A stretch of 64,000 nucleotides of DNA from Gammaproteobacteria bacterium UBA2675 (GCA_002354805.1 DEMH01000009.1:1-64000); one strand, 5' to 3'. Positions 9,241-17,699 are shown, counted from the stretch's first letter. Translations and numbers: made by a program. Notes: generated by a model not told the origin, from the letters alone.

Positions 9241-10095
9241 ATGAAGATAATGGACATCAAAAACCCAGACGCACGTTTCAGTTTTGAATTTTTCCCTCCG
9301 CGCACTGACGCGGGAATGGAAAAACTGATGATCGTGCATCAGGAACTTGCCGCCCTGCGCCCGGATTTCTTCTCGGTGACCTACGGGGCGGGCGGATCTA
9401 CCAGGGATGGTACCCGGCAGGCGGTCACAAAAATTTCCCAGGCGGGTTCGGCCGTTGCGCCACACCTGTCGTTTGGTGGTTCCAGCAAGGAAGACATCCT
9501 GGCCCTGCTGGAATCCTATCGTGAAATGGGCATCAATCGTCTGGTGGCATTGCGTGGTGACATTCCCTCAGGCACCGGCGCGGCATCACAGTATTTTTAC
9601 GCCAATGAGCTGATAGAGTTTGTACGCGAAAAGACTGGTGATCACTTTCATATTGAAGTGGCCTGCTACCCGGAAATTCATCCGCAATCCGACAGCTACG
9701 ACAGCGATATTCATTTTTTCAAAAAGAAAGTCGATGCGGGTGCCAACAGCGCGATCACCCAGTATTTTTATAATCCGGATGCCTACTTCTATTTCGTCGA
9801 CAACTGCGAAAAAGCCGGTATCGAGATTCCGATTGTGCCTGGCATCATGCCGATCACCAATTTCACCAGCCTGCAGCGCTTCAGCGTCAACTGCGGCGCG
9901 GAGATCCCGCGCTGGATTCGTCAGCGCCTGCAGTCCTATGGCGACGATGTAGAAAGTATCCGTGCCTTTGGCGCCGAAGTTGTCCTGCATCTTTGCGAAG
10001 ATCTGTTGGCCGGCGGTGCGCCCGGCCTGCACTTCTACAGCATGAACCAGACTGAGCCGGTTCGACAGATCTGGCAACAGCTGGATCTGCGCTGA
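9241..10095 (+). CDS. metF: 5,10-methylenetetrahydrofolate reductase
   Basis: Flavoprotein reducing 5,10-methylene-THF to 5-methyl-THF, the methyl donor for methionine synthesis. At 284 aa it has the bacterial catalytic-domain length. Motifs: FSFEFFPPRT near residues 13-22, VTYGAGGSTRDGT near 46-58, ALRGDIP with the conserved aspartate, and PGIMPI near 197. Two in-frame ATGs lie at 9241 and 9250 and neither has a strong ribosome site; 9241 is used here. It begins 19 nt after ahcY and ends 15 nt before rsmE, so it is part of the same operon. Confidence 0.96.
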   Translation: MKIMDIKNPDARFSFEFFPPRTDAGMEKLMIVHQELAALRPDFFSVTYGAGGSTRDGTRQAVTKISQAGSAVAPHLSFGGSSKEDILALLESYREMGINRLVALRGDIPSGTGAASQYFYANELIEFVREKTGDHFHIEVACYPEIHPQSDSYDSDIHFFKKKVDAGANSAITQYFYNPDAYFYFVDNCEKAGIEIPIVPGIMPITNFTSLQRFSVNCGAEIPRWIRQRLQSYGDDVESIRAFGAEVVLHLCEDLLAGGAPGLHFYSMNQTEPVRQIWQQLDLR

Positions 10096-10110
10096 GGCTC
10101 TGGTCTCATC

Positions 10111-10839
10111 ATGCGTCTGTCGCGAATCTATACACCTCAGCCCCTGCAAGCAGGGGAACAGCTGCGCCTGGAAGGTGACGCTGCGCACTACCTGGGAAAG
10201 GTTTTGCGCGCCAAAGTGGGACAGATGGTACGTTTGTTCAACGAACGACACGGTGAGTATCTTGCCGAGATTCAGGCCGTCGACAAACGCGGCATTGATC
10301 TGCAGCTCCACCCGTCTCCAAACTGCCTGCCGGAGTCTCTGTTGCCGGTCCATATCGGACTGGGGCTGTCGCGTGGCGAGCGCATGGACTACGCGATTCA
10401 GAAAGCCACCGAGCTGGGGGTCGTTTCGGTCAGTCCTCTGTTCACCGAGCACAGCGAAGTCAAGCTGAGCGACGAACGTGCTGACAAGCGCACGGCACAC
10501 TGGCAGAAAGTAGCAATCAGTGCTGCCGAGCAGTGCGGTCGCTGCACTATTCCCACCATACATCCACCCCAGGGGCTAAGCGAATGGCTAAGCGGTGTAC
10601 CCAGCGGACAGGGCTTTATTCTTGATCCTGAGGGAAGCCATGGTTTTACCGGCGCAGCACCTGACCAGGTGTTCTTGCTGATTGGTCCTGAAGGCGGCAT
10701 CAGTTCTGACGAGATGCTCCAGGCAAAATCACAGGGGATGTTGCCGGTTCGACTTGGTCCCAGAGTGCTCAGAACTGAGACTGCCCCAGTCGTCGCGCTG
10801 ACGGCTCTGCAGCTGCAATGGGGCGACTTTGGGCGCTGA
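10111..10839 (+). CDS. rsmE: 16S rRNA m3U1498 methyltransferase
   Basis: SPOUT-class enzyme that methylates N3 of U1498 in 16S rRNA using SAM. The 242-aa protein has the N-terminal PUA-like part (RLEGDAAHYLGKVLRAKVG) and the C-terminal SAM-binding trefoil knot, with LIGPEGGIS near 190 and LGPRVLRTETAP near 213. It lies 15 nt after metF, so a SAM-consuming enzyme is appended to the SAM-cycle operon. Confidence 0.94.
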   Translation: MRLSRIYTPQPLQAGEQLRLEGDAAHYLGKVLRAKVGQMVRLFNERHGEYLAEIQAVDKRGIDLQLHPSPNCLPESLLPVHIGLGLSRGERMDYAIQKATELGVVSVSPLFTEHSEVKLSDERADKRTAHWQKVAISAAEQCGRCTIPTIHPPQGLSEWLSGVPSGQGFILDPEGSHGFTGAAPDQVFLLIGPEGGISSDEMLQAKSQGMLPVRLGPRVLRTETAPVVALTALQLQWGDFGR

Positions 10840-10903
10840 TGCGCTTTTCTTAAGCTCTCTGCCGCGTTAGGGTGTTGATACAACCAGACACCGGAGGCGG
10901 GAC

Positions 10904-11212
10904 ATGAAGTACATCTTTGAAGTTCACATCAAACCCGGCCATACCGCCGAACAATATGCTGAAGCGTGGCTACGCGCCAGCCGGATTATCCAGCAGGCTG
11001 AGGGCGCGCGCGGGACTGAGCTGCACCGCAAACTGGACGACCCCAATGTATTGATTGCCATCGCCAGCTGGGACAGCAAGGCGCATCGCGATGCCATGGA
11101 AAAACAGCACAATACCAAGGTGGCAGAGATAATCCGTGGCGCTGCGCACCTGTGTGACATTCGTCCGCTTGGCGAGTTTGCAGAGCCTGACTGGGTGGTG
11201 CCGCCACAATAA
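10904..11212 (+). CDS. Small dimeric alpha/beta-barrel (ABM-like) protein
   Basis: A 102-aa protein that looks like the antibiotic biosynthesis monooxygenase (ABM)-like fold: short alternating strands and helices, an N-terminal IFEVHIKPGHTAEQYAEAW segment and a central LIAIASWDSKAHRDAM segment. It is preceded by a strong GGAGG site. Some members of this superfamily oxidise quinols or degrade haem, but no catalytic residue here allows a specific reaction to be named. It sits 64 nt after rsmE and ends within the A-tract of a terminator hairpin. Confidence 0.6.
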   Translation: MKYIFEVHIKPGHTAEQYAEAWLRASRIIQQAEGARGTELHRKLDDPNVLIAIASWDSKAHRDAMEKQHNTKVAEIIRGAAHLCDIRPLGEFAEPDWVVPPQ

Positions 11213-11236
11213 AAAAAGGCCCCTCATGGAGGGGCC
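11210..11236 (-). terminator. Intrinsic terminator hairpin
   Basis: An 8-bp GC-rich stem (GGCCCCTC at 11218-11225, GAGGGGCC at 11229-11236, 3-nt loop) is preceded on the plus strand by an A-tract, which becomes a T-run on the minus strand. It is therefore a good terminator for minus-strand transcripts, a second barrier after amtB, and the stem may also slow plus-strand transcripts leaving the ABM-like gene. Confidence 0.8.
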
Positions 11237-11336
11237 GTATAGTGACGACAGAACCGTTGGGGGGTGGTTACTGTCGTGTTCTTTGTTGCCTCTTGCAGAA
11301 AAACGATTCCTTGCGAGCTTACTGCGTCGTGCAAAA

Positions 11337-11363
11337 GGGCCGCTGCAAACTGCGCAGCGACCC
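11337..11363 (-). terminator. Terminator of glnK-amtB
   Basis: On the minus strand, 11 nt past the amtB stop, GGGTCGCTGC pairs with GCAGCGGCCC (one U-G wobble) and is followed by TTTT. A further imperfect hairpin (11245-11255 with 11266-11277) lies between this and the terminator at 11210-11236. The 160-nt gap is therefore filled with structured 3' ends. Confidence 0.75.
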
Positions 11364-11373
11364 TGGTAAAACA

Positions 11374-12636
11374 TTACTTGGTGAATTCCGGGTAGGCTTC
11401 CAGGCCACACTCAGAGATATCCACACCGTTGTCTTCTTCCTCTTCAGTAACCCGTATACCGATGACGGCTTTCAGGGCGATCCAGACGATCAGGCTGGTT
11501 ACGAATACCCAGACGAAGATGGTCAGGGCGCCGATTATCTGGCCAGAGAAAGATGAACCGTCGTTAGTGATTGGCACCAGCAACAGACCCAGCAGACCAC
11601 AGGTACCGTGTACAGAAATCGCACCGACCGGGTCGTCGATTTTGATCTTGTCCAGGAACAGGATGCTGAATACAACCAGTACACCACCGATACCACCGAA
11701 GATGGTCGCCTGCAGCGCAGTCGGGGTAGAAGGCTCAGCTGTGATGGCAACCAGACCAGCCAGCGCACCGTTCAGTGCCATGGTCAGGTCAGCCTTGCCG
11801 AACATCAGGCGAGCTGTGATCAATGCAGCGATCAGACCACCAGCAGCTGCAGCATTGGTGTTCAGGAACACCATGGCAACCGCGTTGGAGTTGGCAACAT
11901 CCGCCAGCTTCAGTACGGAACCGCCGTTAAAGCCGAACCAGCCCATCCACAGGATGAAGGTACCGAGCGTTGCCAGCGGCAGGTTGGCGCCAGGAATAGC
12001 GCGCACTGAACCGTCAGCAGCGTATTTGCCTTTACGAGCACCCAGGATCAGTACACCTGCCAGTGCGGCTGCCGCACCTGCCATGTGAACGATGCCAGAA
12101 CCCGCGAAGTCAGAGAAGCCCAGATCACCCAGTGTGAACATGCCAAATACAGCGTTGCCGCCCCATGTCCAGGAACCTTCCATCGGGTAGATGAAGCCGG
12201 TCATGACTACAGCAAATGCCAGGAAGGCCCACAGCTTCATACGTTCTGCGACTGCACCAGAGACGATGGACATGGCTGTTGCCACAAACACCACCTGGAA
12301 GAAGAAGTCAGAAGCGCCAGAATAAACTGAACCGCCGTCAAATCCTTCTTCGGCCTTGCTGGCCAGCGCGTCAGCAACCAGCGTGTCGCCGCCTTCAATG
12401 CCAGTCAGGAAGTAAGTACCGCCGTACATGATCGCGTAACCGCTGATCAGATACATGGTGCACGATACCGCAAACAGCGCCACGTTCTTGGTCAGAATTT
12501 CGGTTGTGTTCTTGGAACGGACCAGACCGGCCTCCAGCATAGAGAAGCCTGCCGCCATCCACATTACCAGTGCGCCGCACACCAGAAAGTAGAAGGTGTC
12601 CATCGCGTACTGAAGTTCAAAAATTTGGTTTTCCAC
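11374..12636 (-). CDS. amtB: Ammonium transporter AmtB
   Basis: Inner-membrane trimeric ammonium channel of the Amt/Mep/Rh family, 420 aa with about eleven hydrophobic segments. The pore twin histidines are visible as His184 (IVHMAG) and His344 (SVHGTCG). The conserved GFNGGS segment near 236-241 and the acidic cytoplasmic C-terminus that contacts GlnK are also present. No cleavable signal peptide is obvious. It is co-transcribed with glnK, 34 nt upstream on the minus strand, under the sigma54 promoter at 13076-13091. GlnK blocks this channel when nitrogen is plentiful. Confidence 0.97.
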   Translation of the reverse strand: MENQIFELQYAMDTFYFLVCGALVMWMAAGFSMLEAGLVRSKNTTEILTKNVALFAVSCTMYLISGYAIMYGGTYFLTGIEGGDTLVADALASKAEEGFDGGSVYSGASDFFFQVVFVATAMSIVSGAVAERMKLWAFLAFAVVMTGFIYPMEGSWTWGGNAVFGMFTLGDLGFSDFAGSGIVHMAGAAAALAGVLILGARKGKYAADGSVRAIPGANLPLATLGTFILWMGWFGFNGGSVLKLADVANSNAVAMVFLNTNAAAAGGLIAALITARLMFGKADLTMALNGALAGLVAITAEPSTPTALQATIFGGIGGVLVVFSILFLDKIKIDDPVGAISVHGTCGLLGLLLVPITNDGSSFSGQIIGALTIFVWVFVTSLIVWIALKAVIGIRVTEEEEDNGVDISECGLEAYPEFTK

Positions 12637-12670
12637 CTTGATTTCCTCCGATTATGGGATCGACAGCCGC

Positions 12671-13009
12671 TTATACTGCAGCTTCGCCAGTTTCACCGGT
12701 TCTGATGCGAATTACCTGCATCAGGTCCGAAACAAAGATCTTGCCGTCACCGATTTTTCCAGTGTTGGCGGCCTTGGTGATGGCTTCCAGTGTCTGATCC
12801 AACAGATCGTCGCCGATGGCCACCTCGATCTTCACTTTGGGCAGAAAATCCACCACGTATTCCGCACCACGATACAATTCGGTATGGCCTTTCTGCCGTC
12901 CAAAACCTTTGACTTCAGTTACCGTGATCCCCTGTACGCCTATCTCGGACAATGCCTCGCGGGCGTCGTCCAGCTTGAAAGGCTTGATAATCGCCGTTAC
13001 TAACTTCAT
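12671..13009 (-). CDS. glnK: Nitrogen regulatory protein PII (GlnK)
   Basis: Trimeric signal protein reporting 2-oxoglutarate, ATP/ADP and, through uridylylation, glutamine status. Its length of 112 aa is standard. Tyr51, the uridylylation site, lies in the T-loop (YRGAEYVV, 46-53), and the C-terminal signature IGDGKIFV (near 86-93) is present. It directly precedes amtB, which marks it as GlnK rather than GlnB. The ATG has a ribosome site (AAAGGAGC) 6-8 nt upstream. Expression should depend on RpoN and NtrC, given the sigma54 promoter and NtrC palindrome upstream. Confidence 0.96.
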   Translation of the reverse strand: MKLVTAIIKPFKLDDAREALSEIGVQGITVTEVKGFGRQKGHTELYRGAEYVVDFLPKVKIEVAIGDDLLDQTLEAITKAANTGKIGDGKIFVSDLMQVIRIRTGETGEAAV

Positions 13010-13075
13010 GAGTTGCTCCTTTCTTGTTAATACCTGCGCCGCCTATTCAGCCCAGATACACCTGGACCACGTCTA

Positions 13076-13091
13076 TGCATGGCGCGTGCCA
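13076..13091 (-). promoter_or_regulatory. Sigma54 promoter of glnK-amtB
   Basis: Read on the minus strand the site is TGGCACGCGCCATGCA, against the consensus TGGCACG-N4-TTGCA: one mismatch, with the invariant GG and GC exactly 10 bases apart. It predicts transcription starting near 13065, about 55 nt before the glnK ATG. Confidence 0.9.
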
Positions 13092-13155
13092 CATTAATAA
13101 TCAGTCGTGAATTCATGCACATAGCCGGGTATGGCAGGATCACATAATTAATACA

Positions 13156-13170
13156 GCACCAATTTGGTGC
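13156..13170. promoter_or_regulatory. NtrC-type enhancer palindrome
   Basis: GCACC-AATTT-GGTGC is a perfect inverted repeat matching the NtrC operator (TGCACC-N5-GGTGCA type). It lies about 100 bp upstream of the predicted sigma54 start, the usual enhancer distance. TGCAC half-sites occur at 13115-13119 and 13186-13190 and could give cooperative binding. Confidence 0.85.
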
Positions 13171-13306
13171 GACGTGATTTGTTAATGCACAAAAAGGGGG
13201 AGAAATCTGAACGGCCGGTTTAGTGAGCAGGATAAGGATTAACTTTTAGCGTGAGACTTATTTCGGCATAATCCGAATGCAAGCCCTAAGCCGCCGGAGG
13301 CCAACC

Positions 13307-13564
13307 TTGAATCGTAATTTGCTGGATGAACTGACCGAACGTATCAGTCGACTGATGCCGCAGGCTCAGGCCATGGGAGAGGAAGCAAAAGAGGGAATGC
13401 GCACCGCACTGCAGCAGACCTTTGCCAGGATGGATCTGGTGACCCGTGAAGAGTTTGATGCTCAGCAGCGCGCACTGGAGCGTGCTGAACAAAAACTTAT
13501 CGAGCTGGAGGCGCAACTGGCGGCGCTTGAGCAGCGTGCGGCGAACCCAGACCGCGAAGACTGA
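13307..13564 (+). CDS. ubiK: UbiK-family ubiquinone biosynthesis accessory factor
   Basis: Small (85 aa) YqiC/BMFP-family protein: an N-terminal amphipathic helix (LLDELTERISRLMPQA), the family-typical DLVTREEFDAQ, and a C-terminal coiled coil (LERAEQKLIELEAQLAALEQR). In E. coli UbiK binds lipid and helps the Ubi complex under oxygen. I choose the TTG at 13307, because GGAGG lies 6 nt upstream; the in-frame ATG ten codons earlier (13277) has no ribosome site. The 3' end overlaps the convergent comM by 68 bp. Its position beside glnK-amtB and comM is the same as in Pseudomonas. Confidence 0.82.
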   Translation: MNRNLLDELTERISRLMPQAQAMGEEAKEGMRTALQQTFARMDLVTREEFDAQQRALERAEQKLIELEAQLAALEQRAANPDRED

Positions 13565-15071
13565 GCCCCCTGTAAGAAGCTGCTTCGGCAATATGTTGTG
13601 TTTCAATTTCATCACGGCCGTCAAGGTCGGCAATCGTCCTGGCCAGCTTAATCAGTCGATGACACGCACGGGCCGACAGCTTCATTTTCTCCACCACCGA
13701 CTTTAACAAGGCGTCACAGGCAACAGACAAGGGGCAGAGATCGTGTAACTGTCGCGCGTTCAGCCGGGCATTCAGGCAGCCAGCTCGCGCAAGCTGCAGG
13801 CTGCGGCATTTCTCAATCTGCTGTAAAGTCACGTCGAGGCCTGCTTCGGCTTCAGTATGCGCAGTGCGCTGCATCAACTCCTGATAACTCAGGCGCGCAA
13901 CTTCAACATGCAGATCGATACGATCAAGCAGAGGGCCTGAGATCTTTTCCAGGTAGCGGGCGATGCGGTCAGGTGTGCAACTGCATTGTCGCTCGGAATC
14001 TCCGTAGTAACCGCAGGGGCATGGGTTCATCGCGCAGACAAGTAAAAAATCAGATGGGAATGTTACGCGATAATCCGCCCGGCTGATGGTGATATGCCCG
14101 GCTTCCAGCGGTTCGCGCATACTCTCCAGCACATGGCGTTTGAATTCGGTCAGCTCATCCAGAAACAGCACACCAGCGTGCGCTAGCGTCACCTCGCCGG
14201 GATTGAGGCTGCGGCCGCCACCCACTATGGCAGCGCTGCTTGCACTGTGATGGGGCGCGCGAAAAGGTGGTTCGCCCCATTGCGCCGCCTCAACCGGGTG
14301 ACCTGCGACAGATCGGATTGCCGCTACTTCCAGTGAGGAGTCCTCGGGCAAAGTCGGCAACAGTTTTGGCAGGGCGTTAGCCAACAGCGTCTTGCCGGTC
14401 CCGGGCGGACCTACCATCAGCAGGTTATGCCCGCCCGCCGCCGAAATCACCAGGGCGCGCTTGGCGTGCTGCTGACCGCTGATCGCAGAAAGCGGCGATG
14501 CAGTGTTGCGACCTTGATTTTTGTGCGAAAGCGACGCTGTGGGCAGGGGTTCAAGGCCTGCGCCCGCACCAAAGTGCTGACAGGCTTCAACCAGCGTTGC
14601 TGCGCCATAGCACGACGCTCCTTTAACCACTGCAGCCTCAGCTGCATTGCCTGCCGGGATCATCACCTCGCGTGTGCTGCCGCGCGCTGCAATGATTGCC
14701 GGCACCACGCCCTGCACACGTCGAATCTCTCCTGACAGCGCCAGCTCACCGAGGATTTCGGTAGACTCCAGACGCCTGGCGGCGATCTGCTCAGAGGCCG
14801 CCAGTATGCTCAGCGCAATAGCCAGGTCATACCGCCCACCGCTTTTAGGTATATCCGCCGGCGCCAGATTGATGGTGATGCGCCGGGCGGGAAACTCCAG
14901 GCCGGCATTGATGATGGCGCTGCGTACCCGCTCGCGACTCTCCTTGACGGCGGTTTCCGGCAGCCCCACCATGGACAGCGACGGCAGCCCGTTCGACAGG
15001 TGTGTTTCCACTGTCACCAGTGGCGCATCCACGCCCTGGTTGGCCCGTGTATAAACTACGGACAGCGACAT
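13497..15071 (-). CDS. comM: ComM/YifB-family AAA+ ATPase (Mg-chelatase-like)
   Basis: AAA+ helicase which, in naturally competent species, promotes branch migration during integration of incoming DNA. At 524 aa it has the N-terminal Lon-protease-like fold (residues about 20-170), Walker A GPPGTGKT (221-228), the Walker B region ending LFLDELTEF, a four-cysteine zinc segment (CPCGYYGDSERQCSC), and a C-terminal Mg-chelatase-type domain. It is present in many non-competent gammaproteobacteria as well, so competence is not implied. The 3' end runs 68 bp into the convergent ubiK gene. Confidence 0.93.
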   Translation of the reverse strand: MSLSVVYTRANQGVDAPLVTVETHLSNGLPSLSMVGLPETAVKESRERVRSAIINAGLEFPARRITINLAPADIPKSGGRYDLAIALSILAASEQIAARRLESTEILGELALSGEIRRVQGVVPAIIAARGSTREVMIPAGNAAEAAVVKGASCYGAATLVEACQHFGAGAGLEPLPTASLSHKNQGRNTASPLSAISGQQHAKRALVISAAGGHNLLMVGPPGTGKTLLANALPKLLPTLPEDSSLEVAAIRSVAGHPVEAAQWGEPPFRAPHHSASSAAIVGGGRSLNPGEVTLAHAGVLFLDELTEFKRHVLESMREPLEAGHITISRADYRVTFPSDFLLVCAMNPCPCGYYGDSERQCSCTPDRIARYLEKISGPLLDRIDLHVEVARLSYQELMQRTAHTEAEAGLDVTLQQIEKCRSLQLARAGCLNARLNARQLHDLCPLSVACDALLKSVVEKMKLSARACHRLIKLARTIADLDGRDEIETQHIAEAASYRGLSLRGLGSPHAAQAPPVAPPAR

Positions 15072-15161
15072 TGATGCCCTCCCTGACGATGTCGGTGTCG
15101 GAATGTTGAAGTGTTGCTAATGGAGTTATAGTCGAAGTGCAGAGTGCTTGCCTGCTGGTCA

Positions 15162-15208
<47 letters not shown>

Positions 15209-15209
15209 A

Positions 15210-15614
15210 TTAAACAAACGGATTGATAATTCTCAGGCTGGAATCGACAACCATGCCATTTTGCATGTCTTCAGAATAAAGCGTGTGGCAGTCGCTGTTC
15301 TGGGCCGCCGCAACTATCATTGCATCGTAGGGGTTAAAACCATAACGAGCAGCAAGACTGCGGCCCTGTCTGTGAATATCGAGTGTTAATGGTTGTACTT
15401 CAAGCAGTTGTTCCATGGCATTCAGGAACTGATCGATTTCAACCCAGCTGTAAGAGAATTTTCGCCATAGTACACTCGTCAGCTCGTTGAGGACCTGCAC
15501 ACTGATCACACCGCCAGCGCGAACGAGTGACTCTGCCTGATCGGCTCTACTGACATCCGCGGAGTGCAGATAGAGCAGAACATTGGTATCAAGGAATCTC
15601 CGTTCCTCGCGCAT
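15210..15614 (-). CDS. PIN-domain toxin (VapC-type)
   Basis: Predicted Mg-dependent endoribonuclease toxin of a type II toxin-antitoxin pair. From the ATG at 15614 it is 134 aa: FLDTNVLLY (first catalytic Asp, residue 9), a mid-protein acidic NELTSVLW, and YDAMIVAAA near the C-terminus with the second Asp cluster. This is the usual PIN acidic set. The open frame continues upstream, but the chosen start has GAGG just before it and gives a 26-nt overlap with the antitoxin gene, as expected for translationally coupled pairs. The target RNA is unknown. Confidence 0.82.
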   Translation of the reverse strand: MREERRFLDTNVLLYLHSADVSRADQAESLVRAGGVISVQVLNELTSVLWRKFSYSWVEIDQFLNAMEQLLEVQPLTLDIHRQGRSLAARYGFNPYDAMIVAAAQNSDCHTLYSEDMQNGMVVDSSLRIINPFV

Positions 15615-15834
15615 TGGCCTCATCCCTGTCAAAGATAAAATCGGCGGGCAACCGGCCCCTATAGGATCTGACCTGCTCAAGCAGATCTTCCCGTGACGGC
15701 TTGCGCCGTATTTCAAATGTTCTCAGCCCCGACACAACAACTTCGATATCGTCGCCTTCTTTCAATTTCAATGCCTCAGAAACGGCAGCAGGAATACGAA
15801 TTGCCAGACTGTTACCCCACTTTGAAACTTGCAT
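15589..15834 (-). CDS. AbrB/MazE-type antitoxin
   Basis: Eighty-one residues with a SpoVT/AbrB swapped-hairpin DNA-binding domain at the N-terminus: MQVSKWGNSLAIRIPAAV, then LKLKEGDDIEV. The C-terminal tail (about 45-81) is rich in charged residues and probably wraps the toxin. It precedes the PIN toxin with a 26-nt overlap. AbrB-type antitoxins paired with PIN toxins bind their own promoter, and a perfect inverted repeat lies just upstream at 15853-15884. Confidence 0.85.
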   Translation of the reverse strand: MQVSKWGNSLAIRIPAAVSEALKLKEGDDIEVVVSGLRTFEIRRKPSREDLLEQVRSYRGRLPADFIFDRDEANARGTEIP

Positions 15835-15852
15835 AATCTGTCACTCACTGCG

Positions 15853-15884
15853 CTGGATATACACTAGGATTTTAGTATATCCAG
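15853..15884. promoter_or_regulatory. Inverted-repeat operator of the toxin-antitoxin operon
   Basis: CTGGATATAC (15853-15862) and GTATATCCAG (15875-15884) are perfect 10-bp inverted arms around a 12-nt centre. A possible minus-strand -10 (TATACT, 15873-15878) lies in one arm, so binding of the antitoxin would close the promoter. Confidence 0.75.
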
Positions 15885-15983
15885 TCGTATTTGCAGCCGA
15901 AAGAAATATCACTCAGGAGTTATAGCTGAAATCGTGGGTTTGTGCAGATATAGAGCGATGAGATGTTACGGAAGGATTTGTGA

Positions 15984-17699
15984 TTACTGCTGAAACCGGG
16001 TCGGCGCCGGCAACACTTCATCAAAGCCCTGGCGGCGCTCCAGCTCCAGCATGACCAGCAGGTCATCATAACTGATGGGTTTGCTGAAGTAGTAACCCTG
16101 CACCTGGTCGCACTGGTTTTCGCGCAGAAACTCGACCACATCCTGGGTCTCGGCGCCTTCGGCGATGACGCGCATGTTAAGGCTGTGGGCCAGGCTGATG
16201 ATGGCCTTGACGATGGTGGCATCATCGAGGCTCTGACAGACGCCGCTGACAAAACTGCGGTCTACTTTCAGGGCTGAGATAGGCAGGCGCTGGATATGTG
16301 CGAATGAGGAATAACCGGTACCAAAGTCGTCCAGGGAAATGGCGATACCCAGTTTGCTGAGTTCGCGCAGACTCTGGTCGACCGCACTGCCCTCAATCAT
16401 CATGGTGGTTTCGGTCAGTTCAAATTCCAGGCGGCCCGGCGCGATGTCGTGCTTGCGAATGATGTTGGCGACCGTACGTACAAAATTCTTGTCCTGGAAC
16501 TGTTTGAACGCCACATTCACTGCAATCTGGATGTGATCCAGACCCCGCGCAGAAAGCTCGTTCAGGTAACGGCAGGCGGCATGAATCACCCAGTAACCCA
16601 GTGGCACGATCAGGCCGCTTTCCTCGGCAATACGGATGAATGCGCCAGGCGGCAGTAGCCCACGCACCGGATGTTGCCAGCGCACCAGCGCCTCGACACC
16701 CACCACGCGATTGCGGCTGATATCAATACGCGGCTGAAAATGCAGCACAAAGTCTTCTTTACGCAGGCTGCGCCGAATCTCGGACTCCAGCTTCAGCTCC
16801 TGCTGCGCCGCATCGGTCATCGCGCGGTTGTAGCGCTGCAGCGTGTTGCCTTTTTCCTGTTTGGCAGCCCGCATCGCCATATCGGCCTGTGCAAACAGCG
16901 CATCAACGGTCACCAGGCCCGATTCCTTGATCGCCAGGCCGAGGCTGACATTCATTTTTACGGCGTGACGCGCCAGTGGGAAGGGCTTGTTCATGGCCTG
17001 CAGAATGGCATCGCTTCGCTTTAACGCCTCTACCTCGGCTGAACCGCCAACATGCTGGAAAATCACAGCAAACTCATTACCACCAATTCGCGCCAGACGC
17101 TGTCCCGTGGCAAGACAGGACTGGATACGCTCAGCGATCAATTGTATCAGTGCGTCGCCGGCGCCCTGGCCGTAGGACACGTTGACCTTCTTGAACTGAT
17201 CAACATCAATCAGCAGCAATGCGACCTGCGCTTCATCCAGCACATTGCTCAGGGCGCTGGCAAGCTGCTCTCGCAGCTGCTGGCGGTTACTCAGACCAGT
17301 CAGAGGGTCGGTCGCTCGAACCGGTTTGTTGATGACGGTACGACGATTGGCGCCGAAGTGGAGTAAGGCGCTGCGCAGCAATGGCACGCTCAGCGCGGCA
17401 CGGGGCAGCACTTCAAAATCTCGATGATGGCTGAATTCCGGGCTTTCTTTGTCACTGAGAACGATAAGAGGGAGGGTGATTTTCTGGCGACTGAGTTCCA
17501 TCAGCAGGCGGGCGGCTACCAGCACATCACTTACCTGGCCCCATATCATCAGGTCGCACTGCGACAGATCGCGCTTGGCCAGAGCTGCGGAGTCGGCTGG
17601 GCATCTGATCAATTGCCCGGGAATGTCAGCCATGCTTTGCAAAAGCTGATCCATCAAGCCAAAGTCCGATTCCTGTTCGGAAATAAGTAATATGCGCAC
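15984..17699 (-). CDS. c-di-GMP phosphodiesterase with degenerate GGDEF domain
   Basis: A 571-aa protein with three parts. Residues 1-120 look like a response-regulator receiver fold that has lost clear phosphorylation signatures. A GGDEF domain (about 125-295) carries GGNEF (206-210) in place of GGDEF, so cyclase activity is unlikely and it may bind GTP as an activator. An EAL domain (about 305-560) has EALVR from Glu336, FELTET and DDFGTGYSS, the metal and catalytic signatures of active phosphodiesterases. I infer that it hydrolyses c-di-GMP. It has no membrane segment. It is a lone minus-strand gene diverging from rep, and its ligand or partner is unknown. Confidence 0.88.
   Translation of the reverse strand: MRILLISEQESDFGLMDQLLQSMADIPGQLIRCPADSAALAKRDLSQCDLMIWGQVSDVLVAARLLMELSRQKITLPLIVLSDKESPEFSHHRDFEVLPRAALSVPLLRSALLHFGANRRTVINKPVRATDPLTGLSNRQQLREQLASALSNVLDEAQVALLLIDVDQFKKVNVSYGQGAGDALIQLIAERIQSCLATGQRLARIGGNEFAVIFQHVGGSAEVEALKRSDAILQAMNKPFPLARHAVKMNVSLGLAIKESGLVTVDALFAQADMAMRAAKQEKGNTLQRYNRAMTDAAQQELKLESEIRRSLRKEDFVLHFQPRIDISRNRVVGVEALVRWQHPVRGLLPPGAFIRIAEESGLIVPLGYWVIHAACRYLNELSARGLDHIQIAVNVAFKQFQDKNFVRTVANIIRKHDIAPGRLEFELTETTMMIEGSAVDQSLRELSKLGIAISLDDFGTGYSSFAHIQRLPISALKVDRSFVSGVCQSLDDATIVKAIISLAHSLNMRVIAEGAETQDVVEFLRENQCDQVQGYYFSKPISYDDLLVMLELERRQGFDEVLPAPTRFQQ

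Noticed and set aside
9586..10563. 325-codon open frame antisense to metF and rsmE
   Set aside because: Crosses two well-supported genes on the other strand and shows no domain.
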